64,000 bases of DNA, from contig CM060918.1 of assembly GCA_030737875.1 (NCBI GenBank), positions 773,754,552-773,818,551 on the forward strand. Reading direction: 5' to 3'. The position numbers were made by a program, and so were the translations under genes. Of this stretch, positions 36,327-49,710 are shown piece after piece; the first letter of the stretch is position 1, and the number at the start of each line of letters is the position of its first letter. Source of the stretch: Allium sativum. Lineage: Eukaryota > Streptophyta > Magnoliopsida > Asparagales > Amaryllidaceae. A model generated the notes under the pieces. The model was not told the origin of the DNA and ran no database searches. It saw nothing but the letters and a program-made list of their open reading frames with translations.

Positions 36327-37789
36327 GTTGGTATCAGAGCTTAAGGTTAAGCAATTACCTTGGCTCTGTGGCATGACTCGATGGAGATAGGGTTAGTAAT
36401 GCCTTAGATTGAGTTTGAGTGTATATATACGAGTGAACGTATTTGTTGTTTGATATAAAAATGGTATTATATTATAGAGATTTATTGGTTGAGTTGTTTA
36501 TGGGTTCTGGTCGATCAGTTTGATCCACTGTATCGGTAGGAGCTTATAAACACTTGAATACGAGAGACCGACATGGTATGTTTTGAAAATAGGTCAAATG
36601 AAATAATTTTACCCAAAATATATTTTGATATAAAGGATTTATATTGGAATGATTATAATATATTGGTTGTTATTACAATTGAGTGAGATTATAAATTGAA
36701 ACGGTTATGTAAATAACCAATCAAAATTCGTATAAGTGTTACGAAATGAATGAAATCTGAATTTAAATCAGAATTGAAGTTAAAACCCTGGAGATTTGGA
36801 AAGGTGTTTGTAAATGGAATAGTATTAAATTGATGTGAATTTTAAAATCCTGGGAGATTTTAAATTTGTTACAAGCATTGAAAATGATATTTTGAAATGG
36901 ATTTCAAAATGAAAGTGTTTAGATATGGTTTTGAAAGTGATATAGTGTTGAACTCACTTCGATAGCTGGGAATAGATTCCGACGATGATCATGACATCAT
37001 CGGTGTTCATTTTCGAGTGTGTAAGTGGCAGATTACTACCAAAGGTTTTGTTTTTGGAAATGTTTTGCGAAAACAGGTTGTTTGAGTTTCGAAAAGGATT
37101 ATTTGATTTTGGAAAAGCAAAGTTATTTAAAATTCCCAAGGAGAAATTGTTTGATTTAAAAACAAATTAAATAGAAATTTGTGAAAGCAAATTGGAAATA
37201 AAATAAAGTCAGTTAAGTGGCAACTGAAATTGACTTAGAATGATATCAAGACAAATTGGATTGTGAGATTCGAATTTGAAGTGTAATTTGATAATCAAGT
37301 TAAGAGCTTGGAATCGGGAATGAAACTAGAGTTTGAAATGATATTTGGCTTGGATATAAGAGAATGGTCGTGTTCGAGATAAAAGTGATTTGGGTTTGAT
37401 TGGGGTGGCATTGGTATCTGCTAAATTGGCAGCAGATGGAAAAGATATAATGATATGCCCGACGAAAAGGTACCAGTTTATATTTATATGGGTATGAGAT
37501 TTATGAGCCGAATTGGCTGTTTGATTTTCTTTTGGGTTGGAGAAGGCCCATAGAGGCGAGTTGTAGTTGTACCGATTGACCAGTACAAAGGAGGTGCTGG
37601 CGAAATTTTTCGAAAAGTTAAGGTGTTAGAAAATTTTCGTTAACAGGAATGAATTAATATTTGAATTGAATTTTATTTGTTCAGTTGAAATAGAAGTTGA
37701 TAAGTAAACAAATAATTTTAAACCAGTTAATAGGGTTAGTTTTCTACCTTAGCAATTTCGAGGATGAAATTATTTTAAAGGGGGAAGAA
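36327..37789 (+). mobile_element. Internal region 2 of element C
   Basis: The PBS is TGGTATCAGAGC (36329-36340) and the PPT is AAAGGGGGAAGAA (37777-37789). The pre-PPT stem-loop is ATTTCGAGGATGAAAT (37755-37770), where one C-G pair has become a G-T wobble. There is no coding similarity. It is nearly colinear with internal region 1. Confidence 0.85.
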
Positions 37790-40700
37790 TGTAATGTCCC
37801 GTATTTTAGCAGTATAATAATTAATTAATTTAATTATTTATATAGTGATTTAGAGGATTAAATGGCCGTTTAATTAAATAATATTGAATATTTAATTAAT
37901 ATAAATAATAGAATAATATATTTATTTCTGAAATAGTCGGAAATAGTGAATTGACGATATGGTGTGAACTGGACAATTTTAAATATATATAATTCAGTTT
38001 GGAACTGAATTCGAATAACAAATATATTATTTAAATGAATTTTGAACTTATAATTATAATCGAGCTCCAAATGGCGCTGTAGTTCGCTATTTGGCGATTT
38101 GAACTTCAACTGAATATACAGGGTCCGTTTTAAATTGGATTTCTGTGAAACAAGAAACGTTCGTAGCTGGTGAAGTATATTTTTCTATTGGAAGAGAAAA
38201 ATCAGGATTTCATTATGTAGATTTTGATTTATGTCCAAATCAAATTTTCGAAAAGTCGCTATGGAATTCCTTTATAAATTATAGCGATTTATTTATATTA
38301 TAAAAGGATTTTTCAATATAAATTGAATATCGGTTCAACCGGGATTTGAATATCGAGTTATAAATCCAATGGGAGCTATACAATAATCTGTGTGAATATA
38401 TATATGATAATATATGTTTATTTATATTTAATTTAATTGTTTTTAAATATATTTATATATTTAACTGGGTTATTTAGAGCTTTAAAAATAGCCAGTTTTA
38501 CAAACGACCTCCGTTTTCGACGAAACTAATTTTATTGGATCCGCCATATTATATTATTGTTAGATTCCAAGTTCTATGATTTTTGAAGTCAATGTGTGAC
38601 CTTACGGATTTTTAATGTGAAAACCAGTCAGTATTTTGACGGTTAAAAATACGTTGTGTGAGCAAACAGAGTCGGAATTCGATGAAACTAGTTTCGTAGG
38701 GTCCGTAATGTCAAACTCTAGCTGCATGCCCATTTTCTTGATTTCTCGATATTGTATGTAATTATACGGATTTTTGAATGGCAAGTACAAACAGCGATTG
38801 GTTATAATCGAATAAAATAATCAATTAAAAATAAAATAAATTATAATACATAGACTATAAAACCCCCTTACCATTCCTAGCTTAATTCATTTCTTCTTGG
38901 GGTCAACGAATTCAAGCCGCCATCTTCATTCTCCCAAAACACAAATTCGTGTTCTTCATTAGATGCAAACAAATCAAATAAAAAGCTATAAATCGTTATA
39001 CCAATATAATCATGATCCTTGTAGATCGTTCTTCACTTGAGTATGCTAGGTAATGGGTTAGATGCCTATTCATGTTCATGGTTTTTCACGAACGTGAGTT
39101 AGGGTTCTTGTTTTAGGATTTTTGGTGAGTAAATGCTTGTTTTAGAGGATAGATAAGGGTCTCTGGTATCGAATAGGAGAGGATGCAATGTTTTTGGGGA
39201 AGATTAAATCAATTTTTATTCACACATTTTGTGTTGGGCGTGTGAAACAGCCTGGAATCGCACATCAGAGATTTGGTGCGAGCTTCGTGAATTTGTGACG
39301 TTGATGAAGCATTAGCGAAGAGGGAGAGAATGGTAGTCTCGGTTGTTGGTTCGATGCAGCAAAAAGGTAGATAGGGTGGAAGAAACAATCAGAAATGGCC
39401 ATGGAAAAGAGCTGGAGACTTGCGTTGGTTCAGGTGGAAGAGAAGGCCGACGTGGGTTTTTTGGAAATGGTAATGGGCCAACAAGTTAAGGGGTGAGGCC
39501 CAATTCAAATTATAAAAGGAAATTTTGTTTTTGTTTTAATTTAAATTGTTTACAAATTTGTAATCATCATAACATGCTCATTCGGTGTCAGAATTGAACA
39601 AAACAAGATCCGTTGGGATCGTATGGACGGTGGCTCCACAGTGGAACTGACTGAAAGCGAATCGGAGCTAGTTACAATTTATAGCAAAATAAATTGTCCG
39701 CTCTGAATCGACAACGGTTATCGATATTTAATAATAAACCGCCAATGTGAGTAAAACTCACCAACTCTATCAGTTCATATTTTTTGTAACGTATATTTAG
39801 AACTGATAAATTATGATTGATTGCTTTGTATTGACTGTTTGGTTGAACTGCTAAGTAATTGTTTGAAATTATAGATCTGGTTCCATATATATATACATAC
39901 AAATTGATTCTTTTTAGCAGAATATTTCATAGTGAAATGAAATTGATGTTAATTATATTGTTTAACATCTGTGGATGTAGGGAAACAGGTCGGAGGAATC
40001 CAACTGGATTCCTCATCATTTATTTTACTGTTTTCATATATTGAAATATATGATGTGATATATAATCTGTAGTTGATTTTGTGTGTTTGAATTATATCGA
40101 TCATTGTTGTTTGGTATTTTAAATACTGTGAATTTTCAAAGCGTATTTTGAAAATGAATTATTTATATAAAATCAATGGATTTTATATATAAAAGGAAAG
40201 GAATTTTATAAAAGAAAACTATAAAATCAAATAGAATTGAAAAAGGAATATTTGTAAACCATTTACAGATAGAATTCAGAAGGGAATATTTGTAAACCAT
40301 TTACAAATAGAATTGAAAAAGGAATATTTGTAAACCATTTAAAAATAGAATTGAAAAGGGAATATTTGTAAACCATTTACAAATAGAATTGAAATGGAAT
40401 ATTTATTTGAAAATATAAATAGAATTGAAAGAGGAAATATTTTTAAAACAAATAGAAAAGGAAATAGTTAGATTATAACAAGAAATACGTGAAAAATGAA
40501 TAGAATTGTATATAAAGAGAATTTTACATTTGAAAGGTTTAGTCCCGTGCTTCGCACACGAGTATAACATGATATGGATTTAAAGCAAAGATTTTAAATA
40601 GAATCTGTTCTAACCAATAGAGTATGAAGATTAATTTGTAAATAAGGTTTTATAAATTAAGTAATATATGTATCATTGGATAAATAGAATATATAAGTCA

Positions 40701-42597
40701 GGACTTATATAGAGGAGTAAGAATCGATTTCAACATCGATATTTGAAACTGAATAGGTACGAAGAGTAAAATTGGATAGGGTTAATCTGTTAGAGTTAAC
40801 CAGTTAGAGTTAATCATTTAGAGTTAACCAGTTAGAGTTAATCAGTTAGAGTTAACTAGTTAGAGTTAATCAGATAGAGTTAATCGATTAGAGCTTAATC
40901 CAATAGAGTTATTCAAATAGAGTCAATCGAACAAGAGTTAGTCGAATATTAGTTACTCGAATAGAGTTAATTGAATTAGAGTTAGTCGGATTAGAGTTAT
41001 TCGAATATAGTTTATTCGAAGAAAGAGTTATCGAATAAGGTTATTCGAAGAAGAGCATTAAGGGAATATTAGTTATTCGAAAGGAGTTATCGAATATTAG
41101 TTATTTGAAAGGAGTTATCGAATATTAGTTATTCGAAAGGAGTTATCGAATATTAGTTATTCGAAAGGAGTTATCGAATATTAGTTATTCGAAAAAGGAG
41201 TTATCGAATATTAGTTATTCGGAAAAGGAGTTATCGAATATTAGTTATTCGAAAGGAGTTATCGAATATTAGTTATTCGAAAGGAGTTAATCGAATTTAG
41301 TTATCCGAAAGGAGTTCGAATTTAGTTATTCGAAAGGAGTTAATCGAATTTAGTTATTTGAAAGGAGTTAATCGAACTTAGTTATTCGAGAGGAGTTAAT
41401 CGAATTTAGTTATTCGAAGAGAGTTAATCAAATATAAGTTATTTGAAGAGAGATAATCGAATATTAGTTATTCGAAGAGAGATAATCGAATATAGGTTAT
41501 TCAAAGTGAGTTAGTCGAATATTAGTTATTCGAAGAGAGTTAATCATCGAATTCGATTATATCGAATTCAGGAAAGTACTTATTCTTTCCGGTGTTCAAA
41601 TCAAGGTTTATTTATTTATAAATTAGTGTTTATTTATTTATTCAATTTAAAGAATAAAAGTAATATTTGAAGTTAGATATTGAGAATGTAGGGATTATAA
41701 CGTTATCGTTATAACCAATGTTTTTATAATAGAATCTGTGAGTTTCGTAAGGAAGTTTGTTAAAGATTAAAAGGATGAACTTGATCAATTTCGAGGTTCG
41801 AAATGTTGTTCAATTAAGGTCTAAGAGGTAGTTATACCCCAACTTGATTGACTCCATTTTTAACTAAGGAATGGTTAAGGTTCGGTAGTGACGATTAGTT
41901 AAGTGAATTTAGTTAACGAGTATAATGGTTTGAGTTGGCATAACGATGTTTTATTTAAACATCGGTTTAAATCAAATGAATAAGTTTTGGAAATATTTTC
42001 CAAATATAACCAGAGATATTTTCTAATCATAGAAAATGAAATGTTTGATGATAAAGAATATTGGAATGATAGTAGAAAAGAGATGGAAATGTTTTCCAAT
42101 GATTAATAACATATATTTTCTAAATTTAGAAAATAAGGAATGTTGAATATATGGAACATGATATAAAGTAACGAACTAAAGAGATAAATGTTAAATGATG
42201 TTTGATCGATATAATTTCCATCTGGAAATAATATTGTTGTTTGCACACGTGTTTTTCTTTGATAGTTAACTCACCGACTATCGAAGTTTTTGACCATTTT
42301 TCCATCGTCGATACGGAGAGACTGGGATCAGACTCATTGTCTGAAAACCACTCTGTATGGACGTTAGCGTTGCGATCAAATATGATGAAGATAATTGAAG
42401 ATGGATTTATGCAAGGGCTGTCCTGTTTATAGAATAGTGCCTTCGGTATGTCCAGTCCCAGGACGACTTGTATGGAAGGATGTCTAACAGAGTATATTCA
42501 ATAGATCGCGTAAGTTGATCTCTTCAAACGTATTTACGTTTGGTGGCGGAGGAATTCGTTTCTCTTAGCTGTATATCCGGGGTATTTTTGGGGAAAT

Positions 42598-42602
42598 CAA
42601 TT
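42598..42602. repeat. Target-site duplication of solo LTR E (left)
   Basis: CAATT here is repeated at 48613-48617 right after the element. The empty site is present in LTR1 (about 27774) and LTR2 (about 35250). Confidence 0.95.
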
Positions 42603-45600
42603 TGTGAAGACCCGTAACTTCCCCGGTAAGGAAAGCACGGATACTTTGAGAAAAACACACAAAAGAATGCAGACAGAAGAACATTTCATTGTTAATTACA
42701 ATAATTCATCAGAATACAAGAATATACAGAGTATAAACAAATAATATACATTATAAAATATCAGAGATTACAATACATTACATAGCAGCGGAAAATAATA
42801 GAATACACAACAAGAAGTAATACATGGATACATGGCTTTCCGAGTATCGTTCCAGCTGTAACTCAGGATCCTGTGAATATAAATCTGCAAAGCCAAAACT
42901 ACTAGCTGCCTGTGCCAAAATAAGGGCACCCAGAGTTTAGGTTAAAACAATAAACTCCAGGTCAGTCATGGGACTGGTGTGAGAACTAAAACAGTTATTA
43001 ATATTTATTTTAAAGTTAGGTAAATCAAGGGACCACGCCGTATAACACGGAACGGGTTTCCTCCCAAGAACACCCATGCATAAAACAACAGCGCAATGTT
43101 AAATAAAGAACAATGAAGCTATTATAAGACCCAGGTCCCATCACACAATGCAACACGAACCGGAGGATAGACTTTTACCTTATAATAGCCAAAGAATGCT
43201 TGATACGCTAAATTTCATGTTTTATTTTTACTATAAGTGTATAGTGTCAAAAAAATTTCAATCATAAGTATCAATCATAGACGACATGAGTGCCCCATCC
43301 CACTATGTCGCCATACTAGGCTCTATAATCAAAACCGAATTATCACGTATTTGGAAACTGGATTTCCGTCTGTGAACCGAGGCCAGGGATCGTCCTCTAC
43401 CGAATCGAGACAATCTAGCCTACCATGTCTCAGGACCCAGACTCAGGCGAGCCCTTGGATCGTCAGGGCCGGTCCACCGATGTGGATTAAAATGCCTGAA
43501 CACTACGTCTCCCCTCCTTATGGGGCGTAAATGAGCCAAATGACTCCATCGGCTCCACACAGTCACCGATATATCTGAGGCGCCTCGCAACAGCAACAAC
43601 CACATTAGTCAAACTCGTCAGGGCATGTAAAACCACTGACGCCACTTCTAGCTAGAAAGAAACGCATGCCCTCCCTGACGTCCTCTCCCGTTTTGGTTCA
43701 CACCGGGGTGTGAGGCTCGCGAATTCACGTTACACAAAGCTATGCCACACAGGCGGTGCTTTGATCATCAACCACAAGACTTTGCTTTTCAATAGAAGCC
43801 TTGATCCATTGCCACTTAGGCATGCCACACAAGCAATTCATTCCATGCGATGGATATCCATCAATATATAACCCCTGAGCTCGTAACGAAACTGGAGGCA
43901 CCTAGTACCCCGCATATCCATCGATCTCCAAGTACGTCTGGACGATCACTAACTGATTCCCTCCTCTTGGGTGTACGACCCAATCAAGATCATCAGTAAT
44001 TATCCAAATGACGTGAAGACCTCCGGTCTTCAACCACCGTCTTCATCTTCGACACCGCGTCGAATTAGTTATTCAGAATGGGATAAACCCAGTCTTTCTG
44101 AATAACTCGCGTATATAATAAACAAGTGTTACACAAACACAACATACGTCTCATTCCAATTCAGAATATTCTTTTATTCAAATATTCTTATACTTTGGGA
44201 AAGGTTCCCATTAATTTTATCAAAGATAAATTCTTTAAATTTATTCTTTAATCTTCTTTGAATATCAATTCAAACTAGTCAGGATTAGCGAACCACACCG
44301 GAGTAATCATTTATTTTATTTCCCAGTCCCCACCTATTCATCCCATGAAGTAAAACTGGTCATTCCTCATTATCTAACACCACAGTGTTATTGGTAAATT
44401 CAATTACCATTTCACGTTCAAATCTAATTAAAGATTTAACTATCGCCTGGAGTAAAACTGGTGATACTCCATTCTCGATCTTTTCAACCTAATTAAAGAT
44501 TCATTAAAACCCACTTAGTTTTAATCTTTGACTGGGTTAAAGAATCAGTGTCATTTAAAACACGGTTCACGATAAACCCCAAAATACATCACATTTCAAT
44601 CAGTCCCTAACCGTAAATTAGCAAGTGAGCAATTCCCTAAGTATTAACCCCGAAGGCCGAAACCAACATCAGATCAATACCACAAAATCCATTCAGCTTA
44701 ACTAATCTCCAATTAGTTTCTGATTTTCTTAACTCAGTTGGGTCTAAGAACAGTATTATTGAAGATACAGTTCACGACAACCCAAAATCACATTCCGTTA
44801 ATTATCGGGTTAAAGAACAAGTGTTATTTAAAACACTGTTCACGATAAACCCAAAAATCAATACCAATTCAATTCCAATTAAATATTATTTAAATTGGTA
44901 CACTTCATTAAATCTAAACAAAAAGATTTAATCTTTTTCTCAACTGGGGTTAAGAACAGTGTTAATGAAGACACCATTCACGACAAACCCAAATCCCATT
45001 TGATATTAAATACAAGGCTCTGAATAGAAAATATATCGGCTTATATTCAATATCAAATTCTATGACCAACGAATATCGTATTGGAAATAACGATATCTAT
45101 ATATCTTTCAAATTTCCATAACGCTATCTGTATAATCACGAAATTCAACATCGAAATATTCCAAAGACAATTTCGATTCAAATCCATTCCAATTCAATTA
45201 TTGGAAATTCTGGTTACTTTTAAAACCCTTTTTAAATTCAATTTATTTATTTAAAAATAAATAGAATTATAATTCTAGTTCAAAACTAGTTCATTTCGAT
45301 AAAAATCTATTTTTATCCTTTCAAATATGGAGTTTTTCATCCCAATTCTTCCCAAATCATTTCTTATGATTTTACACAAATTATTACTATTTTTAATAAT
45401 TTTATCAAGGCCCATACAGTCGATTTCCATCAACGGCCGTCGAAATGCACTTACAACGACCTTTTCCAAATTTGATTTGGACATAATTCCAAATACAACC
45501 ATTAGATTTTAATTTCTAATATTCGTTATAAAGCTCTTTTCGATACGAACCCAATGGTTCCGATTTTAGGAGAATCCGACGGTCGGATCTCCCGTAATGT

Positions 45601-48600
45601 CCACTCGAAGTCAATGGTCGAAATTCACGAACTTCCGCGGCGCGGCGCGCTCTATTCTGGCCATTATATATATAATATATAAATTATATATATTTCGTAG
45701 ATTTTCTTTTAAAACGTATTATATAAATCGTTTTAAATTCATTTTCAAAACGATTTCAACTTCTTTTCAAATTCAAATCAAAAATGAATTTTTTCCTTAT
45801 AAATTCGTTTTAAATTCATTTCAAATTGATTTCAATTCAAATCGATTTTTAATTCAATTTCAGTTCATTTTCAATTCAATTCCAATTCGAATTCATTTCT
45901 ATTTAATTTCAATTCGAATTCTATTTAATTTCAATTCGAATTCATTTTATTTTCAATTCGAATTCTAACTCGTTTCAATTCAATTCGAATTTCATTTCAA
46001 AATATTCGATTTTGAAATCACTTTTCAATATTCACTATAACAATGAATATAATCGATAAAAATATCGTTCGCGTCAAAATATCGCATATCTAATCAACAC
46101 GGATTTATATATTTTTATTTCAAATATTCTATTCAAATATTTCGTTTCAAATATTTCCTCTCAAATATTTTATTCAAATATTTCTCTTCAAATATGCTAT
46201 TTCAAAACTGGAATAAGGCCCAATCAATTACCATAGATTTTATTTCTATGGATTTCCATACAACGCATGTATATATCAACAATGACAAATAATCAATCAT
46301 CATCCAAAGCGCATTCTACACTGTATAAGCATCGAATATAAATATTTAACGCTCATAACAGTCTGTCAATCAATCGATCGACATACAACTAATTGTTGGG
46401 ATTAGTGTATGTCATATATCATCTCAATACCCATATGGGGTTTCAAACAATCAAACACAGATTTTATTTGTGCAGTTGGGGGATGTGTAAAATTTATCGT
46501 CCCAATCAATATCAGTCAAATGTGTGTATATAAACAAATCGTTCGATTTGTTTATGTTAATTTATTTCCTTTCATATACACGTTAAAAATTCTATTTTCA
46601 ACTATAAAATATTTTTAACTATTTAAATATTTTATTTCATTTCACATCACATCACACAACCAACTACACATCAAAATCAAACAAACAAGCATACAAGCCG
46701 TCCATGGTCTGTGGACGACGGGTGTCAGGTGCTACTAAAAACCATCTGCATCCTAGTATATATTTCAAACTAGAAATAAATTAAAAGTGAGAAGTTCTCA
46801 CCGAGAAGCTAAACCAAACATCACGACTCTTCATATGTAGGAAATCTTCGTCGTGCTCGCCTTTCGTCAATCTCATCGCCCGTAGCCACTACATTTATAA
46901 AAATCAAATTTTTACTTCGCTATTCAATGCATAAAAATCGAATTTTTTACTTTTCTATTCAATACATAAAAATCAAATTTTTATTTCGTTATTCAATATA
47001 TAAAAATCGAATTTTTATTTCGTTATTCAATATAATAGGAATCATATTTTTCAAATCAGAGAATTCATAATCTTAAACAAACAAAAATCATATTTTTACT
47101 CTTCTACTAATATAAAAATTATATTTTTATTCTTTACATCATATAAAAATTATATTTTTATTCTTTTTAAAGTATAAAAATCAAATCTTTTCCTTAGCAA
47201 AGCAATGTATATATTTTCTTCCCAAAAATCAAATTTTAATACGTCATTCCATTAAAGAAAAATCCAATTCTTTTATATGATGTTCACATACATAAATCTC
47301 GATTTTTAGATAGCTAAAATTATATTTTTATAAGCAAAAAGGGAAAAACCCTAAAAATCAGAAAACTTACAACTAAAAAAAAAGGAGAGAGGGGGTGGGG
47401 GGTGCTGCGTTCGCCGGAGGGGATCGGGGGAAGGTGGCATGCCATGGTGGGTGGCTCAGGTTGAAGTGGCGGCTAGGGCATCGGTTCCTCGAGGTGGGCA
47501 CGACTTTGGGGGTTCTTCATTCAAGTTTGGACGGGGGAGGAAGGGTGAGGCGGCGGGGGTGTTGCGACGAGGTGTTGGGTGGTGGAGGGTTGAACGCGGT
47601 GGCGGGGGAGTTGGGCAACGGGCGGTTTCAACGATGGCCCCCCCTTCTTGTTTTTTTTATTTTCTTCTTCGATCTGAACTGTGATGGGAAGAAAGGGTTG
47701 ACTTCCCCTTTTTATATAATTAAATTTTATAATTAATTATCCCGATAAAGTAACTTTTTAAAACGAACCCCAAACGGGACCCAACGACTGTCGTCCCTAG
47801 CATATTACCCCCATTCCGAACACAATGGGATATGTATCGTAAGATTATTCAATCGTTTGGATCAGTTTTCGTCAAAATCAAAATATAACTCTATATATTG
47901 AATTTGAACGCACATTTCAATTTATCGGGCCCACATACTAACTCTAAAAATTCCCGAAAAATTATTTCTAGCTTGGTATTGACAATACGGTCCTAACAAA
48001 ACTAATTTCGTCAAATTCCGAGACTGTTTGAAAAATGGCCATTTTTCCGTCGATTAAAATTAACTAAAACTGGCCAAACGCGTTTTCCTTTGCCTCGCTC
48101 GCATATTGATTCGGAAAATTATGAAAATTGGAATCTAGCAATAACTTGACATCGCGGATCCAACAAAATGGGTTTCGTCGAAAACCGAGGTCGTTTGCAA
48201 AACTTCCATTTTTAAGGGCCAGAATTCCACAGCGACTATTCTGAATTTTCAACTGGACATATCTTTTGATCACCGTTATGAAATTTCGATTTTTCGGATT
48301 CGTTTGAAAGATATTCTCAATTAGATTCTAATATTTTTGGTTTCGCTAAAATCCGGTTTATTTTGAATCATGTACATTCATTTGAACTTTGAAATCGAAT
48401 TTTCAAACTACCGCGCCATTTTGAACTCCTTTTATAATTTAAAATAAATATTTATATTCTAACGACGATCTATATAAATATATATGTTCTAATTCTATTC
48501 AAAATAAATTTCTCGTCGTTATTGTTTAAAGTAATTCATTTTAAATATTCAAAATTCATTAAATTCGCCAAAATAAAAATTTTAAATTGGCCCGGATTTC

Positions 48601-48612
48601 CAGGTTATAACA
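42603..48612 (-). mobile_element. Solo LTR E, 6.0 kb
   Basis: On the minus strand it starts TGTTATAACC and ends GGGTCTTCACA, with CAATT duplicated on both sides. No PBS, PPT or internal coding region is visible, so a solo LTR left by LTR-LTR recombination is the simplest reading. U3 modules are near 47994 and 48161, the TATA box at about 47705-47719 and a GTGAG/CTCAC hairpin at 46787-46801. Four ~45-bp hairpin repeats span 44534-44990. Its last part (42880-43060) has the CACACCAGTCCCATGACTGA motif of the C LTR ends. Copy E' at 1-5618 is a relative. Confidence 0.88.
44534..44990 (-). repeat. Four dispersed hairpin repeats in LTR E
   Basis: Units lie at 44534-44579, 44740-44783, 44807-44852 and 44947-44990. 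Outer arms are GGGT...ACCC. Inner arms vary but still pair: GTGTT/AACAC, GTATT/GATAC and GTGTT/GACAC. Confidence 0.7.
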
Positions 48613-49710
48613 CAATTTGTGATTTGGCGGGTATGACGATGTGATATTCAAAGTGAATAAATGTGTGATCTATCAGAGATAAGCGTGGCCTCTAGCCTCA
48701 CAACCGAGAAATGACTAAAATCGGGCAGGCATCATGGCTAAGTGGTTGGCTGCCAATTAGGGTGTATTATCACCTATCTAGAGATATTCATTTCATTCTA
48801 TAATCTATTGTCGATGTTGTCCCATTCGGGAAACGGTTGCTGATCCCAACTGTTGGTGATATACATTTGATACACTCAAGCGAAATGAGTGGTCAGTCAT
48901 GTGTGGCCGGGTTGCAAGATGTTCTTGTTGAACCCAGTGTATTCCTCTCTAGAGGTACACTATCGGAAGTTGGTTCCATACCTTGTCATAGTTGGTAATC
49001 CATTATCTAATAAGTGCTCGTGGTTTTGATTGTATACTATATATGTAGAACGTGAGATGAAAGCGTTTCTGCTAGATGATTATTTAGTTGTGGTTGATAG
49101 ACATTATTATAATATCAAAAGAGTTTTGATATAAAGTTTATCATTTCTTTCAAAAGGATTTTGAAAGTTAAATCAAATGTATTGGATTCTCATAAGGGAA
49201 AAACCCGTTCCGTTATACGGCGTGGTCTTATGAGATATCGTTTTATTTCTCATACTGTTTTAAACTGTTTTACTCATACAAGTCCCATGACTAACCCAGA
49301 GTTTGTTTTGTTTTGTTTTCCCTAAACTCTTGGGTGCCCAATTTTGTATGGGTAGTCAAGTAGTCAGGATTTTACAGATATACTGGGAGAGCTTGGAGCA
49401 GGAGGCTTCAGGATTATATAGCTATAGTTTATTTCCGTTGTGTTGTAAGTGTTATACTCTGATAATGTTACCGTATACGTATACTGATTCTTTTCCAAAG
49501 TTATGTATCTATTATATATTGTTCGTTCCGCTGTGTGATCCGTGTTTACTCTGATGTTGTATGTTCTTCTTCTTCTTCTATTTTAAGTTTCTATCTTATC
49601 TATTCTCACTCTCTAATTTCTTTCATGGACTATCCGGTGTTCGGATGCTTGGATAGTCGACATTGAGTTTATGTCGATAACCAGGATTGTGAATTCCCCG
49701 GGTTGTTACA

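Larger units (their letters stand above)
14166..49710 (+). mobile_element. Element C: three-LTR, two-internal-region retrotransposon block
   Basis: The block starts TGTAATGTCCCG and ends GTTGTTACA. The five bases on either side are both CCCGA (14161-14165 and 49711-49715). The order is LTR1 (14166-28873, holding D), internal 1 (28874-30327), LTR2 (30328-36326), internal 2 (36327-37789) and LTR3 (37790-49710, holding E). Both internal regions have a PBS and PPT and no coding capacity. The target is a repeat in which CCCGA is common, so this TSD alone is weak support. The TG/CA ends and the resumption of Gypsy A LTR sequence support the boundaries independently. Confidence 0.85.
37790..49710 (+). 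mobile_element. LTR3 of element C, interrupted by solo LTR E
   Basis: LTR sequence covers 37790-42602 and 48618-49710, about 5.9 kb without E and its duplicated target. It matches LTR1 and LTR2 closely until about 49610. The last ~100 bp then differ and end CCCCGGGTTGTTACA, more like the end of element D. The TATA box is at 38856-38862 and the hairpin GTGAGTAAAACTCAC at 39747-39761. Hairpin arrays cover 40245-41550 and the triple-hairpin block 48873-48960. Confidence 0.85.
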
